Source: Chitinophagaceae bacterium
GTDB lineage: Bacteria > Bacteroidota > Bacteroidia > Chitinophagales > Chitinophagaceae
Assembly: GCA_016720585.1 (NCBI GenBank)
Contig: JADKKH010000002.1
Span: 434,001-498,000 of the forward strand
Direction of reading: 5' to 3'
Length of the DNA stretch: 64,000 nt
This document shows positions 45,201-53,374 of the stretch, one piece after another (positions within the stretch are counted from its first letter, which is position 1; each line of letters opens with the position of its first letter). The notes beneath the pieces are model-generated. The model made no database searches. It worked only from the letters and a program-made list of their open reading frames with translations, and had not been told where the DNA came from. A program made the position numbers and the translations under genes.

Positions 45201-46260
45201 CTTAAAAGCCGGGTCTAAGAATTTATTCAGCGCTGACAGCACTTTGACCTATACCCTGACCAGTGACGCCACAGATACAACATTAGTTCCCTCAAAATCA
45301 AATATAGAAAGGGCTTTCAGGGATATCAGTAAAAAAGCAACGGAAAAAGATATTGTGGTTCTCTATTTAAGTGGCCATGGAATTAATGCCAGTGGTGATT
45401 TCTACTATCTTACCAAAGATGCTTATACCGCCAATTCTTCTGCTTATGTGTTTAAAGAAGTATTACAGGCCGTGGGTGTCAGCAGTAATGAGTTCACTGA
45501 ATACCTTAAAAAAATAGCCGCCCGCAAGCAATTGTTAATCATTGATGCCTGCGCATCCGGGAAAATAGTGGAAAACCTGGTGGCCCACCGGGACATTCCT
45601 TACAGTACATTAAAAGCACTGGACAGGCTAAAAGACAGAACAGGAACCCATATAATTACAGGTTGTGCTGCGGATGCGGTTAGTTATGAAGCGTCCAGAT
45701 TTGGACAGGGTCTACTTACTTATAGCCTTTTGGAAGGAATGAAAGGGGCTTCACTCAGGGAGAATAAATTTCTCGACGTTGTACAATGGTTTCAATATGC
45801 CCGGGAACGGGTACCACAACTGGCTGCTGGCCTCGGTGGCATACAAACTCCACAGGTGTATAGCCCCGCCGGCAATCAAAGTTTTGATATTGCCGAACTG
45901 GATGAAGAAGGGAAAAAGTTAGTGCCCTTATCAGCTGAAAAACCTGTTTTTATTAAAAGTATCTTCCAGGAAGAAGAAAAATTTGCAGACATACTAGCTA
46001 TCGGCCGCCTGTTGGACAACACCCTGTATGAAACCTCATCCCTGGATACCAAAAATGCTTTCATGTTTTTCCCTGTTGATGAATTTCCAAATGCATACCA
46101 GGTCTTGGGCAGGTATAAAATCAACGGGAATGAAATACAAGCCACACTAAAAATCATTAAAGTGGCTAATCCAACTGCTGTTAGCTCCTTTTTTCTTACA
46201 GCCGCTGATGCAAAATCACTTTCATTGGCAATCTTGGAGAAAATAAAGGAATTAAAATAA
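42295..46260 (+). CDS. Exported beta-propeller and caspase-like (C14) protein
   Basis: A 1321-residue exported protein. Signal peptide MKYRFLVILALFSLCSAG; I use this ATG because an upstream open frame to 42232 overlaps lptB. The N-terminal half is a propeller, starting with a clear WD40-type repeat (SGHKGLVRNCYF, VSTDEDHVLCIWD) and less regular blades later. A Caspase/C14 domain begins about residue 935 (LFVISIGTSNYKG); the catalytic dyad is H1028 in YLSGHGIN and C1086 in IIDACASG. About 130 residues follow it. All catalytic parts are present. Substrate and activation unknown. Confidence 0.85.
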   Translation: MKYRFLVILALFSLCSAGQISPTLTVPSGHKGLVRNCYFTPNDKYLVSTDEDHVLCIWDGDDGRQLFTLRDSAASFRKVQINNATTFITALTDSGRLYIIDFGTLKIKAIQDSVTDYSLHQKEEIIFLIKSYSTIYKYNPKNYALKKLRYSTTLSPVSIIALSQTEACVQDETKGVFIINEVTGKALPLVTSRTSNLRLHDYHPETGYLLCTDFNSSGGNLTYYNIEAKSRSVKGQIALKGQYRNPKCLYTADNKVFIAANLSEDPDGMMATEPVSLYSFKTGREIKKLGSEYVSDLGEMNLNFSRSSLVAEKMPDFENQLFFRFNFLQNSVDITMGKKYDSEDKLKFACANSSKKIAIFNKALLLPGIYPDGVAGWEGLKGIKKYSELNINLFPVTSVASGDKNERKIGFLFSEETALNDSVVFTTAPYDLSNNLYAGILYYMKNGFAADSLKFSFEYMANPSPGSNKLFWSRENNFYALDIASRTITDSLSFLPRVIIRNIRQAGGNVLITREDSLANPQYGILRYNIFQKKIIDTAFYYGGDFFKPYDEINYAHHTEGLFPDLAVKDYDYIHNTLFEYPFFYGRVDSVAVLDSVGEISSYQAVQQVPYLKIISDTDSPDANELDIIDKVENFRIQQVRYWDNNCYLVMSSQNKIFLYSLSQDSVLKKIYCVTDIYSKLFTLKNKQILVSNKNRNDVYVIDIDLGKIIAHLNGYFNPVILQPDGLLLLQDAASGSYNVYNEKNYGFISSVTPFSKTDYVVKTSSGLFDGTDKAIENLYFLINDAADKSKPWKTIDLTQLKAKYYIPGLWDKLIAGDTTDLPDVESIKNISLAPEITADTAYSFTKPYKITLLDKGGGIGAVRIVINGKEVISDARKNKIINSKKITLAVDLSPYKNYFGTGNNTIQVFSSNTDSSLTSRGLIVASSNKSTFQANPRLFVISIGTSNYKGTEIDLQYSSKDAIDMTAALKAGSKNLFSADSTLTYTLTSDATDTTLVPSKSNIERAFRDISKKATEKDIVVLYLSGHGINASGDFYYLTKDAYTANSSAYVFKEVLQAVGVSSNEFTEYLKKIAARKQLLIIDACASGKIVENLVAHRDIPYSTLKALDRLKDRTGTHIITGCAADAVSYEASRFGQGLLTYSLLEGMKGASLRENKFLDVVQWFQYARERVPQLAAGLGGIQTPQVYSPAGNQSFDIAELDEEGKKLVPLSAEKPVFIKSIFQEEEKFADILAIGRLLDNTLYETSSLDTKNAFMFFPVDEFPNAYQVLGRYKINGNEIQATLKIIKVANPTAVSSFFLTAADAKSLSLAILEKIKELK

Positions 46261-46287
46261 ATCAGGTTATTTTGCAACAATCGTTTT

Positions 46288-47808
46288 ATGAAACTGCTCT
46301 CCCCCGCCATATCATCCCTGGCCCGTATGCGGCTCTGGCGCATTGAAGCCTGGAAGAATAATCCAATTGATGCGCAGCGGGAAGTGTTGCAGGACCTGGT
46401 AACATCCGCCCAATACACCGAGTTTGGGAGAAAATATAATTTTTCGAATCTGTATTCGGTCCGCGAATTCAAGGCGTCCATACCCATTCATGAATACAGC
46501 GATCTGAAGCCCTACATTGAACGCATGATGAAGGGTGAACAAAACGTACTATGGAACACACCAGTTTATTGGTTTGCCAAAAGCAGTGGTACGACCAGCG
46601 CTAAAAGCAAATTCATCCCGGTAAGTGATGAGAGCCTACAGGATGGCCATTTCAAAGCATCAAAAGATGTGTTATCGCTGTATTACCAGTTCAATCCTGA
46701 TTCGGAATTATTAACCGGCAAAGGGCTGGTATTGGGCGGCAGTCATAATATCAACCCAATGAATAATGAAGCACAATATGGCGATCTCAGTGCGGTATTG
46801 CTGCAGAACACACCTTTCTGGGGACATTGGCTCCGCACGCCTGATCTAAGCATTGCCCTGATGGATGAGTGGGAAGACAAGATTGAAAAACTGGCCGAAA
46901 ACACGATCAAAGAAAATGTAACATCTATTTCCGGTGTACCCACCTGGACCCTGGTTTTATTTAAACGGATTTTAGAAATAACCGGCAAAAAAACCATTAG
47001 TGAAGTATGGCCATCATTGGAACTTTATATGCATGGCGGCGTTTCATTTATTCCCTATAAAGAAACGTTTCAAAAACTGATCGGAAAAAAAATAAATTAT
47101 CTCGATTTATATAATGCAAGCGAAGGATTTTTCGCAGCACAGGATGTTCCCGGTCAGGAGGGCATGTTGTTATTTGTAGACCATGGCACTTTTATGGAGT
47201 TTATGCCGGTGAGTGAATATGGGAAAAGAGATCCGCAGACCATCAGCCTGCAGGATGTAGAATTGGGAAGAAACTATGCCCTCGTCATCAGCACTAATGG
47301 CGGCTTATGGAGATATTTACTAGGGGATACAATTCAATTTACCTCCCTGAAACCTTTCCGCATCATTGTAACCGGAAGGTTAAAACACTATATGAATGCG
47401 TTTGGAGAAGAAGTGATTGTTGATAATTCCGATAAGGCCCTAGCGCTGGCTTGTGAAAAAACAGGTGCCGTGGTAAATGACTACACCGCTGCGCCGGTCT
47501 ATTTTTCTGACAGTTCGAATGGAGCCCATGAGTGGCTGATTGAATTCGAAAAAGAACCTGCCAGCCTCGAAATATTCACAACAGAATTAGATACGGCTTT
47601 AAAGAACGTCAACAGCGATTACGAAGCCAAGCGGCACAAAAGCATTGCTTTGCGTATGCCGGTGATTCATTCCTTAAAAAAGGGGATTTTTACAGAATGG
47701 CTGCGCAGCAAAGGGAAACTGGGCGGGCAACATAAAGTACCCAGACTGAGTAATGAAAGAAATCTCGTAGAAGAAATTCTCTTGCTGGATAAAAATTACA
47801 TTTGCTGA
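46288..47808 (+). CDS. GH3 auxin-responsive-promoter-family acyl-adenylating enzyme
   Basis: A 506-residue member of the GH3 family, whose plant members conjugate hormones to amino acids by adenylation. ATP-binding motif KSSGTTSAKSKFIPV (about 98-112), YNASEGFFA (about 279) and the VTGRLKHYMNAFGEEV hinge (about 370) are present. Bacterial members are common in Bacteroidota but their substrates are unknown. A TTATTTTG box at 46267 precedes it. The fabG gene follows after 18 bases. Confidence 0.88.
   Translation: MKLLSPAISSLARMRLWRIEAWKNNPIDAQREVLQDLVTSAQYTEFGRKYNFSNLYSVREFKASIPIHEYSDLKPYIERMMKGEQNVLWNTPVYWFAKSSGTTSAKSKFIPVSDESLQDGHFKASKDVLSLYYQFNPDSELLTGKGLVLGGSHNINPMNNEAQYGDLSAVLLQNTPFWGHWLRTPDLSIALMDEWEDKIEKLAENTIKENVTSISGVPTWTLVLFKRILEITGKKTISEVWPSLELYMHGGVSFIPYKETFQKLIGKKINYLDLYNASEGFFAAQDVPGQEGMLLFVDHGTFMEFMPVSEYGKRDPQTISLQDVELGRNYALVISTNGGLWRYLLGDTIQFTSLKPFRIIVTGRLKHYMNAFGEEVIVDNSDKALALACEKTGAVVNDYTAAPVYFSDSSNGAHEWLIEFEKEPASLEIFTTELDTALKNVNSDYEAKRHKSIALRMPVIHSLKKGIFTEWLRSKGKLGGQHKVPRLSNERNLVEEILLLDKNYIC
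47797..47804 (+). promoter_or_regulatory. -7 box before fabG (TACATTTG)
   Basis: Perfect TAnnTTTG overlapping the last GH3 codons, 22 bases before the fabG ATG. Confidence 0.4.
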
Positions 47809-47826
47809 TCAATCAAAATTAATACT

Positions 47827-48582
47827 ATGAATCTACTCGAAGGAAAAGTGGCCATTATTACGGGTGCTGCCCGGGGCATAGGCGAAGGCATTGCCCTGAA
47901 ATTTGCAGAACAGGGAGCCAATGTAGCTTTTACCTATATAAGCGACAGTAGCGCTGAAAGGGCCCATGCACTGGAAAGTAAACTAACCCGGCCCGGCGTA
48001 AGGGTAAAAGCCTGGAAGAGTAATGCCAGTGATTTTTCGCAATGTGAAATTTTTGTAAATGAAGTGCTGAAGGAGTTTGGGAAAATAGATATCTGTGTGA
48101 ATAATGCCGGTATCTCAAAAGATAATTTGCTGCTTCGTATGACACCGGAACAATGGAATGATGTGATCCAGGTAAACCTGAACAGTGTATTCTATATGAC
48201 CAAGCAGGTCATCCGGCCGATGATGAAAGCAAAATCCGGTTCCATCATCAACATGAGCTCGATCATTGGTGAGATCGGTAATGCGGGGCAAAGCAGCTAT
48301 GCAGCCAGTAAAGCCGGTATCATTGGATTTACCAAATCGGTAGCTAAAGAATTAGGCAGCCGCAATATCCGCTGTAATGCCATTGCCCCGGGTTTTGTAG
48401 AAACCGATATGACCAGCTACTTAAAGGACGGTGAAGGGGCTGACAAATACAAAGCCGGTATTCCGCTGGGTAAGTTTGCTTCCCCGGAAGATATAGCCAA
48501 TACAGCATTATTCCTTGCATCGGATATGGCATCGTATATCACCGGGCAAACGATCAGTGTTTGTGGGGGATTGAATATATAA
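47827..48582 (+). CDS. fabG: 3-oxoacyl-ACP reductase FabG
   Basis: Short-chain dehydrogenase that reduces 3-ketoacyl-ACP with NADPH in fatty acid synthesis. 251 residues; TGAARGIGEGIA cofactor motif at residues 12-23, NNAGIS, catalytic serine in NMSSIIGEIGN and YAASKAG (YxxxK), then the PGFVETDM segment that is strongly FabG-like. It ends directly at the left inverted repeat of the GxxExxY cassette. Confidence 0.93.
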   Translation: MNLLEGKVAIITGAARGIGEGIALKFAEQGANVAFTYISDSSAERAHALESKLTRPGVRVKAWKSNASDFSQCEIFVNEVLKEFGKIDICVNNAGISKDNLLLRMTPEQWNDVIQVNLNSVFYMTKQVIRPMMKAKSGSIINMSSIIGEIGNAGQSSYAASKAGIIGFTKSVAKELGSRNIRCNAIAPGFVETDMTSYLKDGEGADKYKAGIPLGKFASPEDIANTALFLASDMASYITGQTISVCGGLNI

Positions 48583-48608
48583 CTAAGAGAATAAAAGAGA
48601 AAAAGAGA
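48583..48608 (+). repeat. Left inverted-repeat arm of the GxxExxY cassette
   Basis: A 26-base purine-rich arm starting one base after the fabG stop. It matches the reverse complement of 49062-49087 at 24 of 26 positions. Confidence 0.8.
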
Positions 48609-48620
48609 AATCGGGCTATT

Positions 48621-49028
48621 TTGAAAAAAGTAATTCCAATAAATGAACTGACAGCCGTTGTAGTTGACCTTTGTATAAAAATTCATTCCAGGATTGGACC
48701 AGGTTGTTTTGAAAAAGTGTATGAAGAAATTCTATATTATGAGTTAACAAAACTGGGTTTTAATGTTCAGCGACAACTTTTACTCCCAATTCAATATAAT
48801 GAATTGCTTATAAAAAATGCCTATAAAATTGATTTACTTGTGGAAGACAAACTGGTTCTTGAGCTAAAGTCCCTTTTCCCGTTACCCCCGGTATATTTTA
48901 ACCAAATACACACACACCTGTCTTTATTAAATCTAAAACATGGAATGCTTATTAATTTTAAAATGCCTTTAATGAAGGATGGCATTCACAGAGTATTTAA
49001 CAACTCCGGCAGAGAAGAAATGTCATAA
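48621..49028 (+). CDS. GxxExxY-type small protein (PD-(D/E)XK-like)
   Basis: A protein of about 135 residues. IHSRIGPGCFEKVYEEILYYEL contains the signature G-x-x-E-x-x-Y (GCFEKVY), followed by LLPIQYNELLIKNAYKIDLLVEDKLVLELKS, in which D...LELK fits a PD-(D/E)XK nuclease core. Members are frequent, often multi-copy, in Bacteroidota; activity unproven. The start is the TTG at 48621; an open frame extends back to 48561 through the inverted repeat into fabG, which I reject. No partner toxin, integrase or transposase is adjacent. Confidence 0.8.
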   Translation: MKKVIPINELTAVVVDLCIKIHSRIGPGCFEKVYEEILYYELTKLGFNVQRQLLLPIQYNELLIKNAYKIDLLVEDKLVLELKSLFPLPPVYFNQIHTHLSLLNLKHGMLINFKMPLMKDGIHRVFNNSGREEMS

Positions 49029-49061
49029 AAAACTTTACTCATTTGAATTAGTTCCTCCTTA

Positions 49062-49087
49062 TCTCATTTTCTCTTTTATCCTCTTAG
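49062..49087 (-). repeat. Right inverted-repeat arm of the GxxExxY cassette
   Basis: Inverse of the left arm. It covers the stop codon and last three codons of the glycosylase gene at 49076, whose tail KLRG is thus repeat-encoded. Confidence 0.8.
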
Positions 49088-49723
49088 CTTAATTCCTCTT
49101 TTTTGTATATACGCATGCCATAAAATCATCGCTGCAATCGTGCGGTAAGGCCGCCACGGTTCTGCGATTTGCAGCATGGCCTCTTTGCTGATGTCTTTGG
49201 CCAGTCGTTTCGCTTCTTTCAGACTATTTACTAAAGCAATATCTCCCAAGGGGAATAAATCGGTTCGTTGCAGGGCATGCATCAGGTATACATCAGCTGT
49301 CCAGTGACCAATCCCTTTTATGCTTATTAATTCGTTTCTTACTTCTTCATCTGATAATAGCGCTAATCGTTTAAGTTTTAGTTGCTTTGACTGAATGGCT
49401 TTAGCCAATTCCCGCGCATAAATGATCTTCTGGCGGCTGAAATAACAGGCCCTTAGTTCTTCGTCGGTCAGTAAGATCAGTTTAGCCGGTGTTACCAAAC
49501 CAATCTTTTCTTTTAATTTTTTAAATGCCGCATAAGCTGAAGCCAGCGAAACCTGTTGCTCCAGGATCGTGAGAATAAGCGTTTGAAAAGTGGCCGGTCT
49601 TGTCCACATGGGTGGGAGTCCGTATTGATTAATAATTCGTGCCAATTCCGCATCCTGTCCGGCCAGCTTTCTGCATATCCGTTGAAAATTGGCTGAAGAA
49701 AATGTTTGTAATCTGGGCGGCAT
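49076..49723 (-). CDS. HhH-GPD DNA glycosylase, copy 2
   Basis: A 215-residue base-excision glycosylase. ISIKGIGHWTADVYLM is the helix-hairpin-helix, and LQRTDLFPLGDIALVNS carries the catalytic aspartate (D in GDIAL). LTILEQQVSLASAYAAFKKL is the leading helix. WRPYRTIAAMILWHAY near the end matches 3-methyladenine glycosylase II. It differs from copy 1 at 29151, so the pair may have separate lesion ranges. Confidence 0.87.
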   Translation of the reverse strand: MPPRLQTFSSANFQRICRKLAGQDAELARIINQYGLPPMWTRPATFQTLILTILEQQVSLASAYAAFKKLKEKIGLVTPAKLILLTDEELRACYFSRQKIIYARELAKAIQSKQLKLKRLALLSDEEVRNELISIKGIGHWTADVYLMHALQRTDLFPLGDIALVNSLKEAKRLAKDISKEAMLQIAEPWRPYRTIAAMILWHAYIQKRGIKLRG

Positions 49724-49768
49724 GGATATTATTTTATACTTTCAACAGGCATTAATAAACCTTTGGTT

Positions 49769-50374
49769 ATGAAAAAAATATTTTTCCTTGTTTGTAGCAG
49801 CCTGCTTCTCTTTGCTTCCTGCAGCGACCCTAAATCCGGCCAGCCGGGTACCAACGTGGATTCAGCTACGGTCGTCCAAAATAATGATTATCTCGTTAGC
49901 ATGGAGGGTATCGGTGTCATAAAAATCGGTATGACTCAGACCGAACTGGAAAACCTGCTGAACCAAAAATTTGTACTGAGGAATGCGTTAGACTCGGCAG
50001 TTTCCTGGCAAGATTCCGTAAAGGCCCGATATAAAAATATGGATGTAACGCTTTTTTTTCAACGTTCTTATACTGCAGAGAATGTGTATTATATGTATCT
50101 GATCGGCTTGAGGACCACCGACCCGTTATGCAAAACAACATCGGGTATCAGTATCGGTGCCGATAAGTTACAAATCATCACTGCAAATGAAGATAATGAC
50201 ATAATTATGGGACCTGAGTATGAAAATGTAAATGATACCACAACCACCAGAAGTAAAACAAGGTATCTTATCAGTATAAAAAATGATACCGGAACGAGAA
50301 GAATCACTTTTAACCTCAACAATAAAAAGGTTGTGGCTATCGAAGTCGCTATTATTTTCAATGATTCGGAGTGA
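49769..50374 (+). CDS. Lipoprotein of unknown function
   Basis: A 201-residue lipoprotein with MKKIFFLVCSSLLLFASC as lipobox signal. The frame extends two codons upstream, but the ATG at 49769 is the better start. A motif GIGVIKIGMTQTELENLLNQKF recurs in small Bacteroidota and proteobacterial exported proteins, where an IxxGMT helix starts the domain. The rest is beta-rich, with ISIGADKLQIITA. Function unknown. Confidence 0.75.
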   Translation: MKKIFFLVCSSLLLFASCSDPKSGQPGTNVDSATVVQNNDYLVSMEGIGVIKIGMTQTELENLLNQKFVLRNALDSAVSWQDSVKARYKNMDVTLFFQRSYTAENVYYMYLIGLRTTDPLCKTTSGISIGADKLQIITANEDNDIIMGPEYENVNDTTTTRSKTRYLISIKNDTGTRRITFNLNNKKVVAIEVAIIFNDSE

Positions 50375-50379
50375 TCCCG

Positions 50380-51138
50380 CTATTTGGTCTTAAATTTTTC
50401 AATGGCCTTTTTGGTAAACGCGCTCAGCACCAGTCTGCCGCTGATAGCCGCTCTTTCTATCAGTAATTTATCCCAGTGTTCTGTTCCCTTCCAGAATACT
50501 TTTTTCATTTGTTCCATGGCTTCGGGACTAAAGTGGGCCATAGTATTTGCCAAACGGCGAACCGCTTCATCTAATTCTTCCGTGGTGGAATATAATTCAG
50601 CATAGAGTCCTCTTTTTCTTGCCCATTCAGCACTGCGCCACATCGTGGCATCAATAGCTAATTGTGAAAAAGCAGAGCTCCCGATTTTCCGTTCAACAGC
50701 GGGGCCTACCACAAATGGTCCGATACCAACAGCCAATTCGCTGAGTTTTACTTCAGCATCCTGGGTGGCAATGGCATAGTCCACTGCGGCGGCCAGTCCC
50801 ACGCCGCCACCCACACATTTACCCTGTATACGGCCAATGACCAGTTTGGGGCAAATGCGAATTGCGTTGATTACTTTGGCAAAACCACTAAAAAATTCCA
50901 GTCCCTGCTCTTTGTCTTTTATCGAGATAAGTTCATCGAAACTTGCCCCGGCACAAAACGCTTTTTCCCCGGCACTTCTGAGAACAATCACTTTGGCTTC
51001 ATCATCATTACCGGCGCCATGAATCGCCTGTGCCAGTTCTTCTAAAATTACGGAGGGCAATGAATTACTCTGCCGGTGAAAAAATTCAATCGTTGCAATT
51101 CCCTGGTGCGTTGTTGAAATTACATATGCGTCTTTCAT
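50380..51138 (-). CDS. Enoyl-CoA hydratase, PaaF-like
   Basis: Crotonase-fold enzyme, 252 residues, predicted to hydrate 2,3-dehydroadipyl-CoA in the phenylacetate pathway. AGEKAFCAGASFDEL (oxyanion hole) and KCVGGGVGLAAAVDYAIA are clear. The usual second catalytic glutamate region reads LSELAVGIGPFVVGPAVERK, altered from the hydratase norm, so it may be an isomerase or a non-standard hydratase. Its start is 11 bases from the paaZ stop, so they share an operon; that supports a paa role more than its sequence does. Confidence 0.75.
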   Translation of the reverse strand: MKDAYVISTTHQGIATIEFFHRQSNSLPSVILEELAQAIHGAGNDDEAKVIVLRSAGEKAFCAGASFDELISIKDKEQGLEFFSGFAKVINAIRICPKLVIGRIQGKCVGGGVGLAAAVDYAIATQDAEVKLSELAVGIGPFVVGPAVERKIGSSAFSQLAIDATMWRSAEWARKRGLYAELYSTTEELDEAVRRLANTMAHFSPEAMEQMKKVFWKGTEHWDKLLIERAAISGRLVLSAFTKKAIEKFKTK

Positions 51139-51148
51139 AATAAATAGT

Positions 51149-53242
51149 TTATGATTGATTTTTCTTGGCTACCATAGTTAAAATGGTTGCAACACCGGTG
51201 ATTTCATTGGTTTCATCAAAAAATTCTACCAGCCATTTTACAATTCCCTTATCAATATCATCCCCTCGTTTAATCCCGATAGCTATCGGGACCTCTTGTT
51301 TTTCAATTACCCGTTTATCGTTTGGCAATTTTTCTTTACAGGTAAACCGGATATACACTTCGGCTCCGGGGTATACCGGTTTGGTAAACCGCAACTCATC
51401 AATGCCATAATTCAATAACACGGGATTTTTATCGTAGCTGTCCACAAACAACCCGGCCGCCACACTCATAATAAAATAACCATGAGCCACCTGTTGCTCA
51501 AACATGGTACCGTTAAAATCAGTGGTTTTGATATGCGCATAAAAATGATCACCACTCAGATCAGCAAACTTATCTATGTCTTCTGAAGTGATCGCTCTTT
51601 TCTCTGTAATGATCTGGTCGCCGATCTGAAGTTCTTCAAAATATTTTTTGAAGGGGTGTATTCCCGGATCTTTCCCTTTGGCATTAGGTTGATATACATT
51701 AGTGATTTCCGTGATCGTTGTTGGTGAACCCTGTAAAGCCGTTCGTTGCAAATAATGTTTTACGCCCCGCAGCCCGCCCATTTCCTCGCCCCCGCCTGCT
51801 CTCCCGGGTCCGCCATGAACCAATAACGGCAAGGGTGAACCATGACCGGTACTTTCCCGGGCACATTCGTTATTCAATACTAATATTCTTCCATGATGTG
51901 TGGCCGCACCGATCACATAGTGCCTGGCTTGTTTATAATCAGCTGTAACAATGGTTGAACATAAACTTCCTTTACCAAGTTTACTTAATACAATTGCTTC
52001 CTCCAGGTTCTTATAGGGCATGATCGTACTCACAGGTCCGAATGCTTCCACTTCATGTGCTTCTTTGGATGCAAAAGGTTTTTCATTCATCAATAACACG
52101 GGTGACATAAAAGCTCCTGTGGTTGAATCAGCGTCTATTACATCAACGCTGTCCAGTGAACCATAGACAATTTGTGAGGATGCCAGTAATTTCTGCACCT
52201 GATCTTTTACTTCCCTCCGTTGTATCTGTCCGGCCAAAGAACCCATACGCACGGTTGCATTCAATGGATTGCCAATGGTTGTTTGGGATAAGGATGCTGC
52301 AATCGCTTTCCACATATCTTCCATCCGGTTTTCAGGAACAAATATCCGTCGAATGCCGGTACAGCGTTGCCCGGCTTTTAAGGTCATTTCTTTCCTGATC
52401 TCTTTAATAAATAGCTCCCACTCCGGAATACCAGGTACCACATCCGCTCCCATCACAATACAGTTGAGTGAATCCGCTTCCATATTGAAAGGAACCGATT
52501 CCCTTAATATTACCGGGTTTGATTTTAGTAGTAGACCCGTGGCTGCAGAACCGGTAAAGGTCACCACATCCTGAGAGGTAACATGATCCAGGAGATCTCC
52601 GGCACTGCCGCAGATTAATTGCAGAGCCCCTTCAGGCAAAATTTTTGAAGCAATGATTTCTTTTACGACTGCTTCCGTTAAATAACTGGTGACCGTTGCG
52701 GGTTTTACAATACAGGGCATACCCGCCAGCAGGTTCACCGCAATTTTTTCCAGCATCCCCCACACCGGGAAGTTGAATGCATTGATATGTATCGCCACCC
52801 CTTCTTTGGGAACCAAAATATGTGTTCCCATAAATGTGTTATTGGGGCTCAGGTTATGGCTTTCTCCGTCTATACAAAATGTTTCATCCGGAAATTTTCT
52901 GCGTAAAGATGCATTGGCAAATAGATTCCCGATCCCTCCTTCAATATCCACCCAGCTATCGGCTTTGGTGGCTCCGGTCTGATAAGAGATCTTATAAAAT
53001 AGATCCAAATGATTTCGAAGATGCAAGGCCAGTGCTTTCAGCATATTACCCCTTGCATGAAAAGTCATTTTACGAAGGGAGGGGTTACCTACAGTTCTGG
53101 CATAATCGGCAATACTTTTAAAATCGAGCCCTTTGGAGGATGCTGCCCCAATGATTTCGCCGCTCACTGCATTATAAAGAATGTGCCCTTCGCCATCACC
53201 TGTAATCCACTTGCCGGTTATATAATTTTCAAGCTTTGTCAT
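51149..53242 (-). CDS. paaZ: PaaZ: bifunctional oxepin-CoA hydrolase and aldehyde dehydrogenase
   Basis: Ring-opening enzyme of the phenylacetyl-CoA pathway. 697 residues, near the usual 680. The aldehyde dehydrogenase domain (1-520) has the cysteine nucleophile in KAGQRCTGIRR and the glutamate in PFNMEADSLN. The MaoC-type hydratase domain (about 535-690) has DLSGDHFYAHI and GYFIMSVAAGLFVD. Near the end, VPIAIGI is encoded by an 18-base perfect palindrome, a dispersed repeat form, without loss of frame. A perfect -7 box lies at 53271-53278. Confidence 0.95.
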   Translation of the reverse strand: MTKLENYITGKWITGDGEGHILYNAVSGEIIGAASSKGLDFKSIADYARTVGNPSLRKMTFHARGNMLKALALHLRNHLDLFYKISYQTGATKADSWVDIEGGIGNLFANASLRRKFPDETFCIDGESHNLSPNNTFMGTHILVPKEGVAIHINAFNFPVWGMLEKIAVNLLAGMPCIVKPATVTSYLTEAVVKEIIASKILPEGALQLICGSAGDLLDHVTSQDVVTFTGSAATGLLLKSNPVILRESVPFNMEADSLNCIVMGADVVPGIPEWELFIKEIRKEMTLKAGQRCTGIRRIFVPENRMEDMWKAIAASLSQTTIGNPLNATVRMGSLAGQIQRREVKDQVQKLLASSQIVYGSLDSVDVIDADSTTGAFMSPVLLMNEKPFASKEAHEVEAFGPVSTIMPYKNLEEAIVLSKLGKGSLCSTIVTADYKQARHYVIGAATHHGRILVLNNECARESTGHGSPLPLLVHGGPGRAGGGEEMGGLRGVKHYLQRTALQGSPTTITEITNVYQPNAKGKDPGIHPFKKYFEELQIGDQIITEKRAITSEDIDKFADLSGDHFYAHIKTTDFNGTMFEQQVAHGYFIMSVAAGLFVDSYDKNPVLLNYGIDELRFTKPVYPGAEVYIRFTCKEKLPNDKRVIEKQEVPIAIGIKRGDDIDKGIVKWLVEFFDETNEITGVATILTMVAKKNQS
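51274..51291. repeat. Perfect 18-base palindrome inside paaZ (TCCCGATAGCTATCGGGA)
   Basis: A self-complementary 18-mer of a type scattered in Bacteroidota intergenic DNA. Here it is in frame in the hydratase domain. A relative, CCCGGTCACTATCGGGA, lies between genes at 53776-53792. Confidence 0.7.
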
Positions 53243-53270
53243 TTATTTACAATATTTTTCTTTACATAGG

Positions 53271-53278
53271 CAAAATTA
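53271..53278 (-). promoter_or_regulatory. -7 box of paaZ (TAATTTTG)
   Basis: Perfect TAnnTTTG on the minus strand, 28 bases before the paaZ ATG, in the 132-base gap before the divergent gene at 53375. Confidence 0.5.
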
Positions 53279-53374
53279 ATCTAATCATATATTATAATTT
53301 CTTCTGATTTATGTGAGAAATCATATTTCTATGCTCAATTTCATATAATTTTATCCTTCCGGAAAAAGAGATGA

